Shown here: piece after piece, positions 38,859-48,787 of the stretch
Position numbering within the stretch: the first letter of the stretch is position 1
How the letters are laid out: each line of letters opens with the position of its first letter
NCBI RefSeq assembly: GCF_030053415.1
Contig: NZ_JASGBJ010000001.1
Coordinates: 1,388,394-1,452,393, forward strand
Length of the DNA stretch: 64,000 nucleotides
Direction of reading: 5' to 3'
Source: Marinobacter sp. CHS3-4
GTDB lineage: Bacteria; Pseudomonadota; Gammaproteobacteria; Pseudomonadales; Oleiphilaceae
Made by a program: the position numbers and the translations under genes
The notes under the pieces: model-generated
Told to the model about the DNA's origin: nothing
Database searches by the model: none
What the model saw: only the letters and a program-made list of their open reading frames with translations

Positions 38859-40202
38859 ATGACAGAAAAATTGACACCAGAACCCGAGGGCACCGGCAAG
38901 GTCGGCTTTATCAGCCTGGGGTGTCCTAAGGCTCTGGTGGATTCAGAACGCATACTGACACAGCTCAGACTGGATGGTTACGATGTCGTGCCCACCTACA
39001 ACGATGCGGATATCGTGGTGGTGAACACCTGTGGCTTTATTGACGCGGCCAAACAGGAGTCTCTGGATGCCATCGGCGAGGCCATCAACGAAAACGGCAA
39101 GGTGATCGTGACGGGTTGCATGGGCGCCGAGGCAGACACCATTCGTCAGAGCCACCCCGGTGTTCTTGCGGTTTCCGGCCCTCAGGCGTACGAGGAAGTG
39201 GTGGGTGCTGTCCATCAGTTCGTTCCGCCGAAGCAAAACCACGACCCATTTGTCGATCTTGTCCCACCCCAGGGTATCAAACTGACGCCCCGTCACTATG
39301 CTTATCTGAAAATTTCTGAAGGCTGTAACCATCGCTGCACCTTTTGCATCATTCCCTCCATGCGGGGCGATCTGGTGAGTCGTCCGATTGGCGATGTGAT
39401 GGATGAAGCCAAACGTCTGGCCGATGCGGGAGTCAAGGAGCTGCTGGTGATTTCCCAGGATACCTCGGCCTACGGCGTCGATACCAAGTACCGCACTGGC
39501 TTCTGGCAGGGGCGCCCTCTGAAAACCAAGATGCAGTCACTGTGCGAAGCGCTGGGTGAACTCGGCGTTTGGGTTCGGCTCCATTACGTTTACCCGTACC
39601 CTCATGTAGACGACATCATCCCGCTGATGGCGGAAGGCAAGATCCTTCCATATCTGGACATACCGTTTCAGCACGCCAGCCCGAAAGTCCTGAAAGCCAT
39701 GAAACGTCCGGCCCACGACAGTAAGACGTTGGAGCGCATTAAAAAGTGGCGAGAGATCTGCCCGGAGCTAACGATCCGTTCTACGTTTATTGTCGGTTTC
39801 CCCGGCGAAACAGAAGAGGATTTCCAGTACCTGTTGGATTGGCTGGACGAGGCTCAGCTGGACCGGGTTGGTGCCTTTAAGTACAGCCCGGTGAAGGGCG
39901 CGAAGGCCAATGAGCTGGAAGGTGCTGTGCCGGAAGAGGTGAAGGAAGACCGCCTGGCTCGCTTCATGGAAAAGCAGGCAGAGATTTCGGCAGCACGTCT
40001 TCAGGCGAAAATTGGCACTACCATCGAGGTGCTGATTGATGAGGTCGACGAAGAAGGTGCGATCGGGCGTTCAAAAGCGGATGCGCCGGAGATCGACGGC
40101 ATGGTCTACCTAAATGAAGAGACCGACCTGGTGCCTGGGGAGATTGTTCGGGCGGTGGTTGATCACGCGGATGAGCATGATCTGTGGGCTTCTTTGGTTT
40201 GA
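38859..40202 (+). CDS. rimO: Ribosomal protein S12 methylthiotransferase RimO
   Basis: 447-residue radical SAM enzyme that methylthiolates Asp89 of ribosomal protein S12. N-terminal cysteines ([36 protein letters not shown]), the cluster motif [16 protein letters not shown] (about 150 onwards) and the C-terminal TRAM domain are present. [10 protein letters not shown] distinguishes RimO from MiaB, also encoded here. AGAGG lies about 9 bases before the ATG. Confidence 0.97.
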   Translation: MTEKLTPEPEGTGKVGFISLGCPKALVDSERILTQLRLDGYDVVPTYNDADIVVVNTCGFIDAAKQESLDAIGEAINENGKVIVTGCMGAEADTIRQSHPGVLAVSGPQAYEEVVGAVHQFVPPKQNHDPFVDLVPPQGIKLTPRHYAYLKISEGCNHRCTFCIIPSMRGDLVSRPIGDVMDEAKRLADAGVKELLVISQDTSAYGVDTKYRTGFWQGRPLKTKMQSLCEALGELGVWVRLHYVYPYPHVDDIIPLMAEGKILPYLDIPFQHASPKVLKAMKRPAHDSKTLERIKKWREICPELTIRSTFIVGFPGETEEDFQYLLDWLDEAQLDRVGAFKYSPVKGAKANELEGAVPEEVKEDRLARFMEKQAEISAARLQAKIGTTIEVLIDEVDEEGAIGRSKADAPEIDGMVYLNEETDLVPGEIVRAVVDHADEHDLWASLV

Positions 40203-40248
40203 CCTGTTTGGTTTTAACCTGGCCCTAGCCTGTTAGCTGCGGTGGCTG

Positions 40249-40356
40249 GGCGGGGGCAATACCCCTTCCCAAAAACCGCTACAAGCACGTCCGTGTGCGC
40301 TTGGCTCCGGCCATCCATGGCCTCCGACATTTTTGGGAAGGGGTATTGCCCCCGCC
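40249..40356 (-). repeat. Family B twin-hairpin repeat, copy B1
   Basis: 108 bp with a perfect 27-bp terminal inverted repeat (40249-40275 / 40330-40356). The 54-bp core, read on the minus strand, has a hairpin GGCCAT-GG-ATGGCC and a second stem CAAG...CTTG enclosing ACACGGACGT (40296-40287). It contains four GGA triplets. Its orientation is opposite to B2, and it lies on the gatB-sense strand. Confidence 0.85.
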
Positions 40357-40446
40357 TGACAGGCGCTTGAGATAACGCGTCACGAGTTAAACCGTCGCGG
40401 CCAGTGTATTGATGTACGTTCCTGTAGCGATATCTGGGAGTTGGCA

Positions 40447-40556
40447 GGCCTTGGTGGGAGGCTTCTCCCAAAAATGTGCGGAGCCATGGATGGCGGAGCC
40501 CAAGCGCACATGGATGTGCTTGAAGCGTTTTTTGGGAGAAGCCTCCCATCAAGGCC
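40447..40556 (+). repeat. Family B twin-hairpin repeat, copy B2
   Basis: 110 bp with 28-bp terminal arms (40447-40474 / 40529-40556) that differ at one position, which becomes a G-U pair in RNA. The + strand core has hairpin GCCAT-GG-ATGGC (CATGGATG at 40485-40492) and CAAG-CG-CACAT-GG-ATGTG-CTTG (ACATGGATGT at 40508-40517). It contains four GGA triplets. Arm sequence is unrelated to B1 except near the core (CTTC..CCCAAAAA). Confidence 0.85.
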
Positions 40557-40613
40557 TCCCCCAAATCAAACAGGCTAGGGTCGAAACCCACAGCCACGCC
40601 GCATGTCCGCTAT

Positions 40614-42065
40614 TCAGCCCCCAAGCTTTTTAACCAGAATCTCATTAAAGAGCTTGGGGTTGCCCTGACCCTTCGAGGCCTTCATAAGAGGTCCCATAAA
40701 GCCGCCAAGCATCTTCTTGCGCTTCTTCGGGTCTTCCTCATTCTGGTATTGCGCCACCTGATCCGGCATGTCAGCCAGAACTTCGTCTACCATCGCTTCC
40801 AGAGCACCGGTATCAGAGACCTGCTTCAGGCCCTGAGAGTCGATGATGGCGTCGACGTTGTCGTTTTCGCCGGTCCAGAGGGCTTCAAAGACTTTCTTGG
40901 CGCCCGCAGACGAGATGGTGTTATCCGCAATGCGAACCACCAGGTCGCCAAGCTGTTCGCCAGAAATGGGCGACTCGGCGACAGATTTTTCCTCGGCGTT
41001 CAGTCGTGCGGAAAACTCACCCTGGACCCAGTTGGAGGCCAGTTTCGCGTCTTTGCCTCGCTCAGCTGCGGCTTCAAAGAAAGCGGCGAGCTTTGAATCG
41101 CTGGCCAGCAGGTTGGCGTCATAGTCATTCAGACCGTACTGCTCCATAAACCGCGCTTTCCGCGCATCCGGCAATTCAGGAAGACTGTTGCGGGCCTCGT
41201 CGATGAACGAGTCGTCGATCTCGACGGGCAACAGGTCCGGACAGGGGAAGTAGCGGTAGTCGTTCGCTTCTTCTTTGGTACGCATGGAGCGGGATTCGTC
41301 CCGGTCACCATTGTACAGGCGAGTTTCCTGAACGATCGAACCGCCGTCTTCAAGGATGTCCATCTGCCGCTCGACTTCGTGGGCGATGGCCTGCTCCATG
41401 AACCGAAAGGAGTTCAGGTTCTTGGTTTCGGTTCGAGTGCCCAGTTCGTCCTCGCCTTTTGGTTTCAACGAGATATTGACATCGAAACGCATAGAGCCCT
41501 GGGACATGTCGCCGTCGCAGATGCCCAGCGAAGTCACAATGCTGTGGAGCTTCTTGGCAAACGCCACCGCCTCGTCGGCGTTGGTCATGTCCGGTTCGGT
41601 GACCACTTCGATCAGCGGCGTACCGGCGCGGTTCAGGTCGACGCCGGTCATGCCGTGAAAGTCTTCATGCAGGGATTTGCCCGCGTCTTCTTCCAGGTGG
41701 GCGTGATGGATGCGCACTCGTTTCGACTCGCCGTTGGACAGATCAATGTCAACGTACCCGGGGCCGACAATCGGACGTTCCAGCTGCGTGGTTTGATAAC
41801 CCTTGGGCAGATCCGGATAAAAATAGTTTTTACGCTCGAACACCGAGCGGCGCTCGATCTCGGCATTCACCGCCAGGCCAAACATGACCGCGTAGCGAAA
41901 GGCCTGTTCATTCGGAACGGGCAGGGTGCCGGGCATGGCCAGGTCAACGGCGTTGGCCTGGGTATTGGGCTCGGCGCCGTAAGCGGTGCTGGAGCCGGAA
42001 AAAATCTTGGTTTTGGTGGCGAGCTGAACATGAATTTCCAGCCCGATCACAATGTCCCACTGCAT
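40614..42065 (-). CDS. gatB: Asp-tRNA(Asn)/Glu-tRNA(Gln) amidotransferase subunit GatB
   Basis: 483-residue kinase/tRNA-binding subunit of GatCAB, which amidates mischarged Glu-tRNA(Gln) and/or Asp-tRNA(Asn). [20 protein letters not shown] at the N-terminus, [25 protein letters not shown] and [15 protein letters not shown] are the family signatures. The C-terminal YqeY-like tail ([20 protein letters not shown]) is complete. It ends the gatC-gatA-gatB operon, 21 bp after gatA. The adjacent intergenic space holds two family B repeats. Confidence 0.97.
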   Translation of the reverse strand: MQWDIVIGLEIHVQLATKTKIFSGSSTAYGAEPNTQANAVDLAMPGTLPVPNEQAFRYAVMFGLAVNAEIERRSVFERKNYFYPDLPKGYQTTQLERPIVGPGYVDIDLSNGESKRVRIHHAHLEEDAGKSLHEDFHGMTGVDLNRAGTPLIEVVTEPDMTNADEAVAFAKKLHSIVTSLGICDGDMSQGSMRFDVNISLKPKGEDELGTRTETKNLNSFRFMEQAIAHEVERQMDILEDGGSIVQETRLYNGDRDESRSMRTKEEANDYRYFPCPDLLPVEIDDSFIDEARNSLPELPDARKARFMEQYGLNDYDANLLASDSKLAAFFEAAAERGKDAKLASNWVQGEFSARLNAEEKSVAESPISGEQLGDLVVRIADNTISSAGAKKVFEALWTGENDNVDAIIDSQGLKQVSDTGALEAMVDEVLADMPDQVAQYQNEEDPKKRKKMLGGFMGPLMKASKGQGNPKLFNEILVKKLGG

Positions 42066-42086
42066 AGTCTTTCTCCTGTCCCGGGC

Positions 42087-43544
42087 TTATTGCGGTTCAC
42101 GCTGGTGAAAGTCAGTCACCTGCTGGAATTGATGGGCCGCGTTCAGCAAGCGCGCCTCAGAGAAATAATCCCCGATGATCTGCAGGCCCACGGGCAAACC
42201 GTCTACAAATCCGGCTGGCACGGACATCGCCGGAATACCTGCCAGGTTGATGGCGATGGTGAATACGTCCTCCAGATACATGGTGACCGGGTCGCTGGTC
42301 TTCTCGCCTTGAATAAACGCCGGTGACGGCGTGGTTGGGCTCATCAGCACGTCCACGTCCTTGAAAGCATTGATGAAGTCCTGCTGGATCAGGCGGCGCA
42401 CTTTCTGGGCCTTTAGATAGTAGGCATCGAAGTAGCCGGCAGAAAGCGCGTAAGTGCCGACCAGAATCCGACGCTTGACCTCATTGCCAAAGCCCTCGGC
42501 GCGGGAGCGGGTGTAAAGGTCCATCAGGTCTTTCGGGTCGTCGCAACGATAGCCGTAACGAACACCATCGAACCGCGACAGATTGGCGGAGGCTTCGGCA
42601 GGTGCAATCACGTAGTAAGCGGCGATCGCCAGCTTCGCGTTAGGTAGCGACACTTCTTTAACGGTGGCACCCAGCTTTTCGTATTCCTTCACCGCGTTGC
42701 GAACCTGTTCTTCCATGGCAGGGCTGAGCTGATCGCTGAAGTACTCTTTCGGCAGACCAATCTTCAGGCCTTTCAGAGGCTCGTTGAGAGTGGCGGTGTA
42801 ATCCGGCACCTCGCGATCGATAGACGTGGAATCCTTTCTGTCATAGCCTGCCATTACATTGAGCATCAAGGCGTTATCCTCTGCCGTCCGGGCGATGGTA
42901 CCGCCCTGATCCAGGCTGGAGGCGAATGCGATCATGCCGTAGCGAGAGACGCGGCCATAGGTTGGCTTGAGCCCGGTCACGCCGCACAACGCCGCCGGCT
43001 GACGAATCGAACCGCCGGTATCGGTTGCGGTTGCGGCCGGAACCAGGCGGCCCGCAACGGCTGCAGCCGAACCACCCGAAGAGCCGCCCGGCACGCGCTT
43101 GTTCCCCGAGGCCAGTCCCCATGGATTGGTGACCGCGCCAAAATAACTGTTTTCGTTGGACGACCCCATGGCAAATTCGTCCATGTTGGTCTTGCCCAAA
43201 CACACTGCGCCGGCCTGGCAGAAGTTGGCTGTGACGGTGGCATCGTATGGCGGCACGAAATTCTCAAGCATCTTCGAACCACAGGTGGTACGCACGCCAT
43301 CGGTACAGAAAATATCCTTGTGAGCGAATGGCACGCCCGTCCAGGGTGTGGCCTTGCCAGCGGCACGCTGTTCGTCTGCTGCTTTCGCGTCGGCCAATGC
43401 CTGCTCATCAGTGACCGTAATAAAGCTGTTGTACTTGCCGTCTTCCTGCTTGATGCGGTCGAGAAACGCCCGGGTCAGTTCCACGCTGGAGACTTGGCCG
43501 CTGTCCAGATCGCGCGCAAGTTCGGCTACGGATTTGTTATGCAT
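42087..43544 (-). CDS. gatA: Aspartyl/glutamyl-tRNA amidotransferase subunit GatA
   Basis: 485-residue amidase subunit that releases ammonia from glutamine. The Ser-cisSer-Lys triad lies in [10 protein letters not shown] (Lys) and in [15 protein letters not shown] plus [15 protein letters not shown] (cis-Ser and nucleophile). Start is ATG 43544 ([13 protein letters not shown]) with GGACC just upstream. The open frame extends 5 codons further. It lies 11 bp after gatC. Confidence 0.97.
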   Translation of the reverse strand: MHNKSVAELARDLDSGQVSSVELTRAFLDRIKQEDGKYNSFITVTDEQALADAKAADEQRAAGKATPWTGVPFAHKDIFCTDGVRTTCGSKMLENFVPPYDATVTANFCQAGAVCLGKTNMDEFAMGSSNENSYFGAVTNPWGLASGNKRVPGGSSGGSAAAVAGRLVPAATATDTGGSIRQPAALCGVTGLKPTYGRVSRYGMIAFASSLDQGGTIARTAEDNALMLNVMAGYDRKDSTSIDREVPDYTATLNEPLKGLKIGLPKEYFSDQLSPAMEEQVRNAVKEYEKLGATVKEVSLPNAKLAIAAYYVIAPAEASANLSRFDGVRYGYRCDDPKDLMDLYTRSRAEGFGNEVKRRILVGTYALSAGYFDAYYLKAQKVRRLIQQDFINAFKDVDVLMSPTTPSPAFIQGEKTSDPVTMYLEDVFTIAINLAGIPAMSVPAGFVDGLPVGLQIIGDYFSEARLLNAAHQFQQVTDFHQREPQ

Positions 43545-43555
43545 GCTGGGTCCTT

Positions 43556-43843
43556 TCACTCAATCACTCGGGGCACAAGGTAAAGGCCGTTTTCGGTGGC
43601 CGGTGCAATCGCCTGGAAGCGTTCCCGTTCATTCGTTTCTGTCACCTCATCGGAGCGCAATTTTTGCACTGCGTTCAGTGGGTGGGCCATGGGCTCTACC
43701 GAATCGGTATCAGCGGCGCCCAGCTGGTCCACCAGATCCAGAATGTTGCCCAGATCCTTTTCCAGCGCCGAGACCTGCTCCTCGTCCACACGAATGCGGG
43801 CAAGCACGGCGACTTTTCCAATGTCCTCGCGGGAAATGCTCAC
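43556..43843 (-). CDS. gatC: Aspartyl/glutamyl-tRNA amidotransferase subunit GatC
   Basis: 95-residue small subunit that stabilises GatA-GatB. The sequence has the usual pattern: [55 protein letters not shown] and the C-terminal [16 protein letters not shown] precedes the start. It heads gatCAB and is divergent from mreB; the 378-bp gap to mreB holds family B copy B3. Confidence 0.96.
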   Translation of the reverse strand: MSISREDIGKVAVLARIRVDEEQVSALEKDLGNILDLVDQLGAADTDSVEPMAHPLNAVQKLRSDEVTETNERERFQAIAPATENGLYLVPRVIE

Positions 43844-43928
43844 GATTTGTCTCCCAAAGTATGAAAGTTCAGTAATTTACAGGTTTTTTGACTCGGAGAT
43901 CCTGATGATGCCGGAGAGTCTGGGGGCC

Positions 43929-44028
43929 CTTGTAAGAGGCTCTTCCAACGCTGTGCGGAGCCAGGGAAGGCGGAGCCCAAGCGCCACATGGAGGTGCTTG
44001 AGCGTGTTTTGGAAGAGCCTATTACAAG
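43929..44028 (+). repeat. Family B twin-hairpin repeat, copy B3, upstream of mreB
   Basis: 100 bp with 20-bp arms (43929-43948 / 44009-44028; one mismatch) unrelated in sequence to those of B1 and B2. The + strand core carries CAGGGAAG (43962-43969) within GCC...GGC, and ACATGGAGGT (43986-43995) within CAAG...CTTG. It contains four GGA triplets. It is sense to mreB and ends 193 bp before its ATG. The rest of the 43844-44221 gap has small hairpins only (e.g. GCAAGG/CCTTGC at 44132-44149) and no gene. Confidence 0.85.
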
Positions 44029-44068
44029 TGCCCATGCACCCAAGTAAAAAATAAGGGAGGTATGGTAA

Positions 44069-45265
<1,197 letters not shown>

Positions 45266-45267
45266 AC

Positions 45268-46176
45268 CTGTGGGGAGCGCTCGCTATTAAGACCATCTTT
45301 GTACAGGGCCCCGTCCCTGGTTTACGTCTAGTGATTGTTTTCGTGCTGTCGGTGGCCTTGATTGTCGCCGACGCACGGTTCAATCAACTCACCTCTGTTC
45401 GAAGTGCCATCGGCACTGGACTCGCTCCGGTGCACTGGTTGGGTAATGCGCCAGAGCAGTTCAGCAACTGGGTATCCAGCCTTTTCACCACTCGCGATGA
45501 CCTGCTGGAAGAAAATGAAGCGCTGCAGGCCCGCCTTTTGATTCTGGAACGTCGCGCGCTCAAGTACGCCGCGTTGGCTTCTGAAAACAACGAACTGCGC
45601 CAACTCATGAATTCCTCGGAAGTACTCGATGATCGCGTGATTGTGGGGGAGGTAGTGGCGGTTTCGCCCGATCCTTTTTCCCATGAGATTGTGATCAACA
45701 AGGGTAGCCGGGACGGCGTAAAGCCGGGCCAAGCCATACTGGATGCCAACGGACTGATGGGGCAGGTCCAGCAAACCAGCAGTTTTACCAGCCGAGTGCT
45801 TCTTGTGTCTGACAGCAGCCATGCTGTGCCGGTAGAGGTAGTTCGCAATGGACTGAGAGCGGTTCTGCTCGGCAATGGCGACGCGGACGCGTTGGAACTC
45901 GTCCATGTTCCCGACACTGCGGATATTCGCAAGGGAGACCTTCTGGTGAGCTCTGGACTCGGCGGCCGGTTTCCGAAAGGTTACCCCGTGGCTGAAGTGG
46001 CCAGTATCACCAAGGAACCGGGGGAGCCGTTCGTAGAAATCGAGGCGACCCCCAGGGCTGAATTGAATAAAAGCCGACTGGTGTTGGTCGTGTTTACGCC
46101 GGAATCGGCGACGGAACCCCAATCCGAAACCGGTCCTGATGAATCCTCTGAAACTCAGCAGGGAGGGGATGCCTGA
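45268..46176 (+). CDS. mreC: Rod shape-determining protein MreC (non-canonical start)
   Basis: Bitopic periplasmic scaffold linking MreB to wall synthases. One membrane helix (VIVFVLSVALIVADA), a coiled coil (DDLLEENEALQARLLILERR) and the beta-rich MreC domain (INKGSRDGVKPGQAILDANG) are clear. The usual short N-terminal cytoplasmic piece (KTIFVQGPVPGLRL, like Pseudomonas FVRGPSLQLRL) is encoded, but no ATG, GTG or TTG precedes it in frame. CTG at 45268 lies 7 bases after AGGAGG; ATT at 45286 follows GGGGAG. The first canonical codon is GTG 45331, which would start inside the helix. I chose CTG for the strong ribosome binding site. Its stop overlaps the mreD ATG. Confidence 0.9.
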   Translation: MWGALAIKTIFVQGPVPGLRLVIVFVLSVALIVADARFNQLTSVRSAIGTGLAPVHWLGNAPEQFSNWVSSLFTTRDDLLEENEALQARLLILERRALKYAALASENNELRQLMNSSEVLDDRVIVGEVVAVSPDPFSHEIVINKGSRDGVKPGQAILDANGLMGQVQQTSSFTSRVLLVSDSSHAVPVEVVRNGLRAVLLGNGDADALELVHVPDTADIRKGDLLVSSGLGGRFPKGYPVAEVASITKEPGEPFVEIEATPRAELNKSRLVLVVFTPESATEPQSETGPDESSETQQGGDA

Positions 46177-46652
46177 TGCTCTCGGTGATCAGTTACCCTG
46201 TCTTCCTGATCAGCGCTGTATTGGCGTTGGTGCTGAGTAGTTCTCTTTTCCCGGTTGGCTGGTTTGAATTCAGGCCTGAATGGCTTGGCCTGGTGGTTTT
46301 CTACTGGACATTCCGGGCACCCGCACAGTTCGGAATTTTGCTGGCCTGGTGCCTGGGTCTTTTGCTGGATGTACTGGAGGCAACGCCTCTTGGCGTGAAC
46401 GCGTTGGCGATGGGTGTGATTGCTTTTCTCGTTCTCACGGTGCATCAGCGTTTACGAATGTATCCTCTTCCACAGCAATGCATGATGGTGTTTTTGCTGC
46501 TTGGTATTAACCAGATGCTGGTTCACTTTATCAAGCAGACGTTGGGCGCCGACGAATCAGGGTTCAGCTATTTGTGGCCGGCTCTGACCAGCGCCCTCGT
46601 GTGGCCAATTCTCTGTCCGCTGCTGGACAACCTGAACCGAAAATTGGGTTAA
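46176..46652 (+). CDS. mreD: Rod shape-determining protein MreD
   Basis: 158-residue integral membrane protein with about five helices, third partner of the MreBCD elongasome. YPVFLISAVLALVLSSSLFP, LLAWCLGLLLDVLEATPLGV and LGINQMLVHFIKQTLG fit the family. It begins on the last base of the mreC stop codon (TGATG), so translation is coupled. Confidence 0.94.
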   Translation: MLSVISYPVFLISAVLALVLSSSLFPVGWFEFRPEWLGLVVFYWTFRAPAQFGILLAWCLGLLLDVLEATPLGVNALAMGVIAFLVLTVHQRLRMYPLPQQCMMVFLLLGINQMLVHFIKQTLGADESGFSYLWPALTSALVWPILCPLLDNLNRKLG

Positions 46653-46658
46653 GTAACC

Positions 46659-47273
46659 GTGCGAGCGATTATCCTGGCCTCAGCATCCCCCCGCCGGGCT
46701 GAACTGCTCCGTCAGATGGGCGTGGCTTTTGAGGTCCGGCCCGCACACATTGACGAAACCCCATTGGCCGATGAATTACCGGAGGACTATGTGCTGCGGA
46801 TGGCTCGGGAGAAGGCCTTGACCATCGGGCAGCGCGCGCCAGAAGCTATTGTCCTGGGCTCTGACACCTCGGTGGTCCTGGATGGCAATATTCTCGGTAA
46901 GCCGGAGGATTCGGACGACGCAGAGGAAACGCTGAAAAGCCTCTCTGGCAGCACTCACCGGGTTCTAACGGCTGTTGCAGCTGTTGTTGATGGCCATGCA
47001 GAAGAGCGTCTCGTGACTACAGAAGTCAGATTCCGTGCGCTTCGACCCGACGAGATTGCCGCTTACGTTCGATCTGGCGAGCCGATGGATAAAGCGGGCA
47101 GTTATGGTATTCAGGGCCTGGGTGGTATTTTTGTAGAGAGTTTGCACGGTAGCTACAGCGCAGTGGTGGGTTTGCCTCTTCGGGAAACCGCCGATCTACT
47201 GGCGCTGGCTGGCTATCCGGTCTGGACTACCTGGCCGCTTTGGCAGGATAAAGAGGCAGGAGGGCCCGAATGA
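46659..47273 (+). CDS. maf: Maf family nucleotide pyrophosphatase (YhdE type)
   Basis: 204-residue Maf protein, probably dTTP/UTP pyrophosphatase. ILASASPRRAELLRQMG at the N-terminus, VLGSDTSVVLDGNILGKP and MDKAGSYGIQGLGGIFVE are the family blocks; the last favours the YhdE rather than YceF subgroup. The start is GTG 46659. Its stop overlaps the ATG of rng by 4 bp. The C-terminal WTTWPLWQDKEAGGPE is a short species-specific tail. Confidence 0.94.
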   Translation: MRAIILASASPRRAELLRQMGVAFEVRPAHIDETPLADELPEDYVLRMAREKALTIGQRAPEAIVLGSDTSVVLDGNILGKPEDSDDAEETLKSLSGSTHRVLTAVAAVVDGHAEERLVTTEVRFRALRPDEIAAYVRSGEPMDKAGSYGIQGLGGIFVESLHGSYSAVVGLPLRETADLLALAGYPVWTTWPLWQDKEAGGPE

Positions 47274-48751
47274 GTGAAGAGATTCTGATCAATGTGACGC
47301 CGGTTGAAACCCGTGTGGCCTTGGTGGAAAACGGTATGCTTCAGGAAGCATACATCGAGCGCACCAGTCGTAAGGGAATCGTTGGCAACATATACAAAGG
47401 CAAGGTAGTGCGGGTGTTGCCTGGGATGGAGGCAGCCTTTGTGGATATTGGTCTGGAACGCGCTGCCTTTATTCATGCCTCAGATGTTGTTACCGGTCAG
47501 CAGACGGCGGACGAACCCGCCGATGGCCCCAAAACGGTTCCTGATATACGCACCTTGTTACGTGAGGGCCAGTCGCTGGTCGTACAGGTGACCAAGGACC
47601 CCATCGGCACCAAGGGGGCAAGACTGACCACGCAGTTGTCCATCCCGTCACGTTATCTGGTGTTTATGCCGGGTGTTTCGCACATTGGGATTTCCCAGCG
47701 TATTGAAGACGACGCCGAACGCGCTCGCCTGAAAGGATTGATTGAAGAAGGTGCCGCCAAGGATACCGAAGTTAATGGTGGTTACATCATCCGAACGGCT
47801 GCAGAGGCTGCGTCGGCGGAAGAACTGATTGGCGATATGGTTTACCTGCATCGCTTGAGTCAGGCCATTGAAGACCGGATTGGAAAAAGCCAGGCACCTG
47901 CCGTGGTCTACCAGGATTTGCCGCTGTTCATCCGCACCATTCGAGATTTGATTCGTCCCCAGACAGAAAAAGTCCGTATTGATAGCAAAGAAAGCCATCA
48001 GCGGGTGCTGGAATTCGTCGACGAGTTCGTGACCGAATTTTCAGACAAGGTAGAGTACTATCCGGGGGAGCGCCCACTGTTCGATCTTTACTCTGTTGAA
48101 GATGAGATTCAAAAGGCGCTAAGCCGAAAAGTACAACTTAAATCAGGTGGTTACGTCATCATTGACCAGACGGAAGCTATGACCACCATCGATATCAATA
48201 CCGGTGCGTTCGTGGGCCACCGAAACCTTGAAGAAACGATTTTCAAGACCAACTTGGAAGCAGCACGCTCCATCAGTCGCCAGCTGCGCCTGCGCAACCT
48301 GGGTGGCATTATCATCATCGATTTTATCGACATGGAAGACCCAGAGCATCAACGCCAGGTACATCGTATGCTGGAAAAGATGCTGGAGCGCGACCACGCT
48401 AAAACCAAGATAACCGGTGTATCCGAACTTGGCCTTGTGGAGATGACTCGAAAGCGAACCACTGAGAGCCTTGGCCAGGTCCTGTGCGAGCCTTGCCCCA
48501 TTTGTGATGGGCGTGGCTTTCTGAAAACCAGCGAAACGGTCTGCTATGAGGTGTTCCGCGAGATTCTGAGGGTAAACCGCGCCTACGATGCGGAAAGTTA
48601 TCTTGTTATGGCTTCCCAGAGCGTGGTTGATCGCTTGCTTGATGAAGAATCCGACAATGTGGCCGACCTGGAAACCTTTATCAGTAAAACCATTCGCTTC
48701 CAGGTGGAGCCTTTCTACAGTCAGGAGCAATACGATGTGGTTCTGCTGTAA
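47270..48751 (+). CDS. rng: Ribonuclease G
   Basis: 493-residue endoribonuclease of the RNase E/G family, acting in 16S rRNA 5' maturation and mRNA decay. N-terminal EILINVTPVETRVALVENG, an S1-like domain (GIVGNIYKGKVVRVLPGMEA), the DNase I-like catalytic part (GGYVIIDQTEAMTTIDINTG; IIIDFIDM) and the Zn-link CEPCPICDGRG are complete. It lacks the long RNase E C-terminal scaffold. It overlaps maf by 4 bp. Confidence 0.97.
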   Translation: MSEEILINVTPVETRVALVENGMLQEAYIERTSRKGIVGNIYKGKVVRVLPGMEAAFVDIGLERAAFIHASDVVTGQQTADEPADGPKTVPDIRTLLREGQSLVVQVTKDPIGTKGARLTTQLSIPSRYLVFMPGVSHIGISQRIEDDAERARLKGLIEEGAAKDTEVNGGYIIRTAAEAASAEELIGDMVYLHRLSQAIEDRIGKSQAPAVVYQDLPLFIRTIRDLIRPQTEKVRIDSKESHQRVLEFVDEFVTEFSDKVEYYPGERPLFDLYSVEDEIQKALSRKVQLKSGGYVIIDQTEAMTTIDINTGAFVGHRNLEETIFKTNLEAARSISRQLRLRNLGGIIIIDFIDMEDPEHQRQVHRMLEKMLERDHAKTKITGVSELGLVEMTRKRTTESLGQVLCEPCPICDGRGFLKTSETVCYEVFREILRVNRAYDAESYLVMASQSVVDRLLDEESDNVADLETFISKTIRFQVEPFYSQEQYDVVLL

Positions 48752-48787
48752 TCAACGCCACTTGTATTAATTGCTGCGGCAGATCTG

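Larger units (their letters stand above)
40223..40580. repeat. 12-bp inverted repeats bracketing two family B elements
   Basis: The 411-bp gap between convergent rimO and gatB holds no gene. It is filled by two family B palindromes in opposite orientation. They are bracketed by a perfect 12-bp inverted repeat, CCCTAGCCTGTT (40223-40234) and AACAGGCTAGGG (40569-40580). A further inverted pair, GTGGCTG (40242-40248) / CAGCCAC (40591-40597), straddles the right end. The nesting suggests the block arose or moved as one unit. An apparent minus-strand open frame across it is a by-product of the palindromes. Confidence 0.7.

Noticed and set aside
40249..40556. Family B repeats as ordinary rho-independent terminators or a CRISPR array
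   Set aside because: No T runs follow the stems, the cores are conserved with internal hairpins, and there are no regularly spaced direct repeats with unique spacers.
40214..40597. Open frame across the rimO-gatB spacer
   Set aside because: Produced by the palindromic family B repeats; the translation contains the repeat twice and no protein-like pattern.
41379..42326. 315-residue open frame antisense to gatB and gatA
   Set aside because: Spans two real genes on the other strand and has no recognisable motif.
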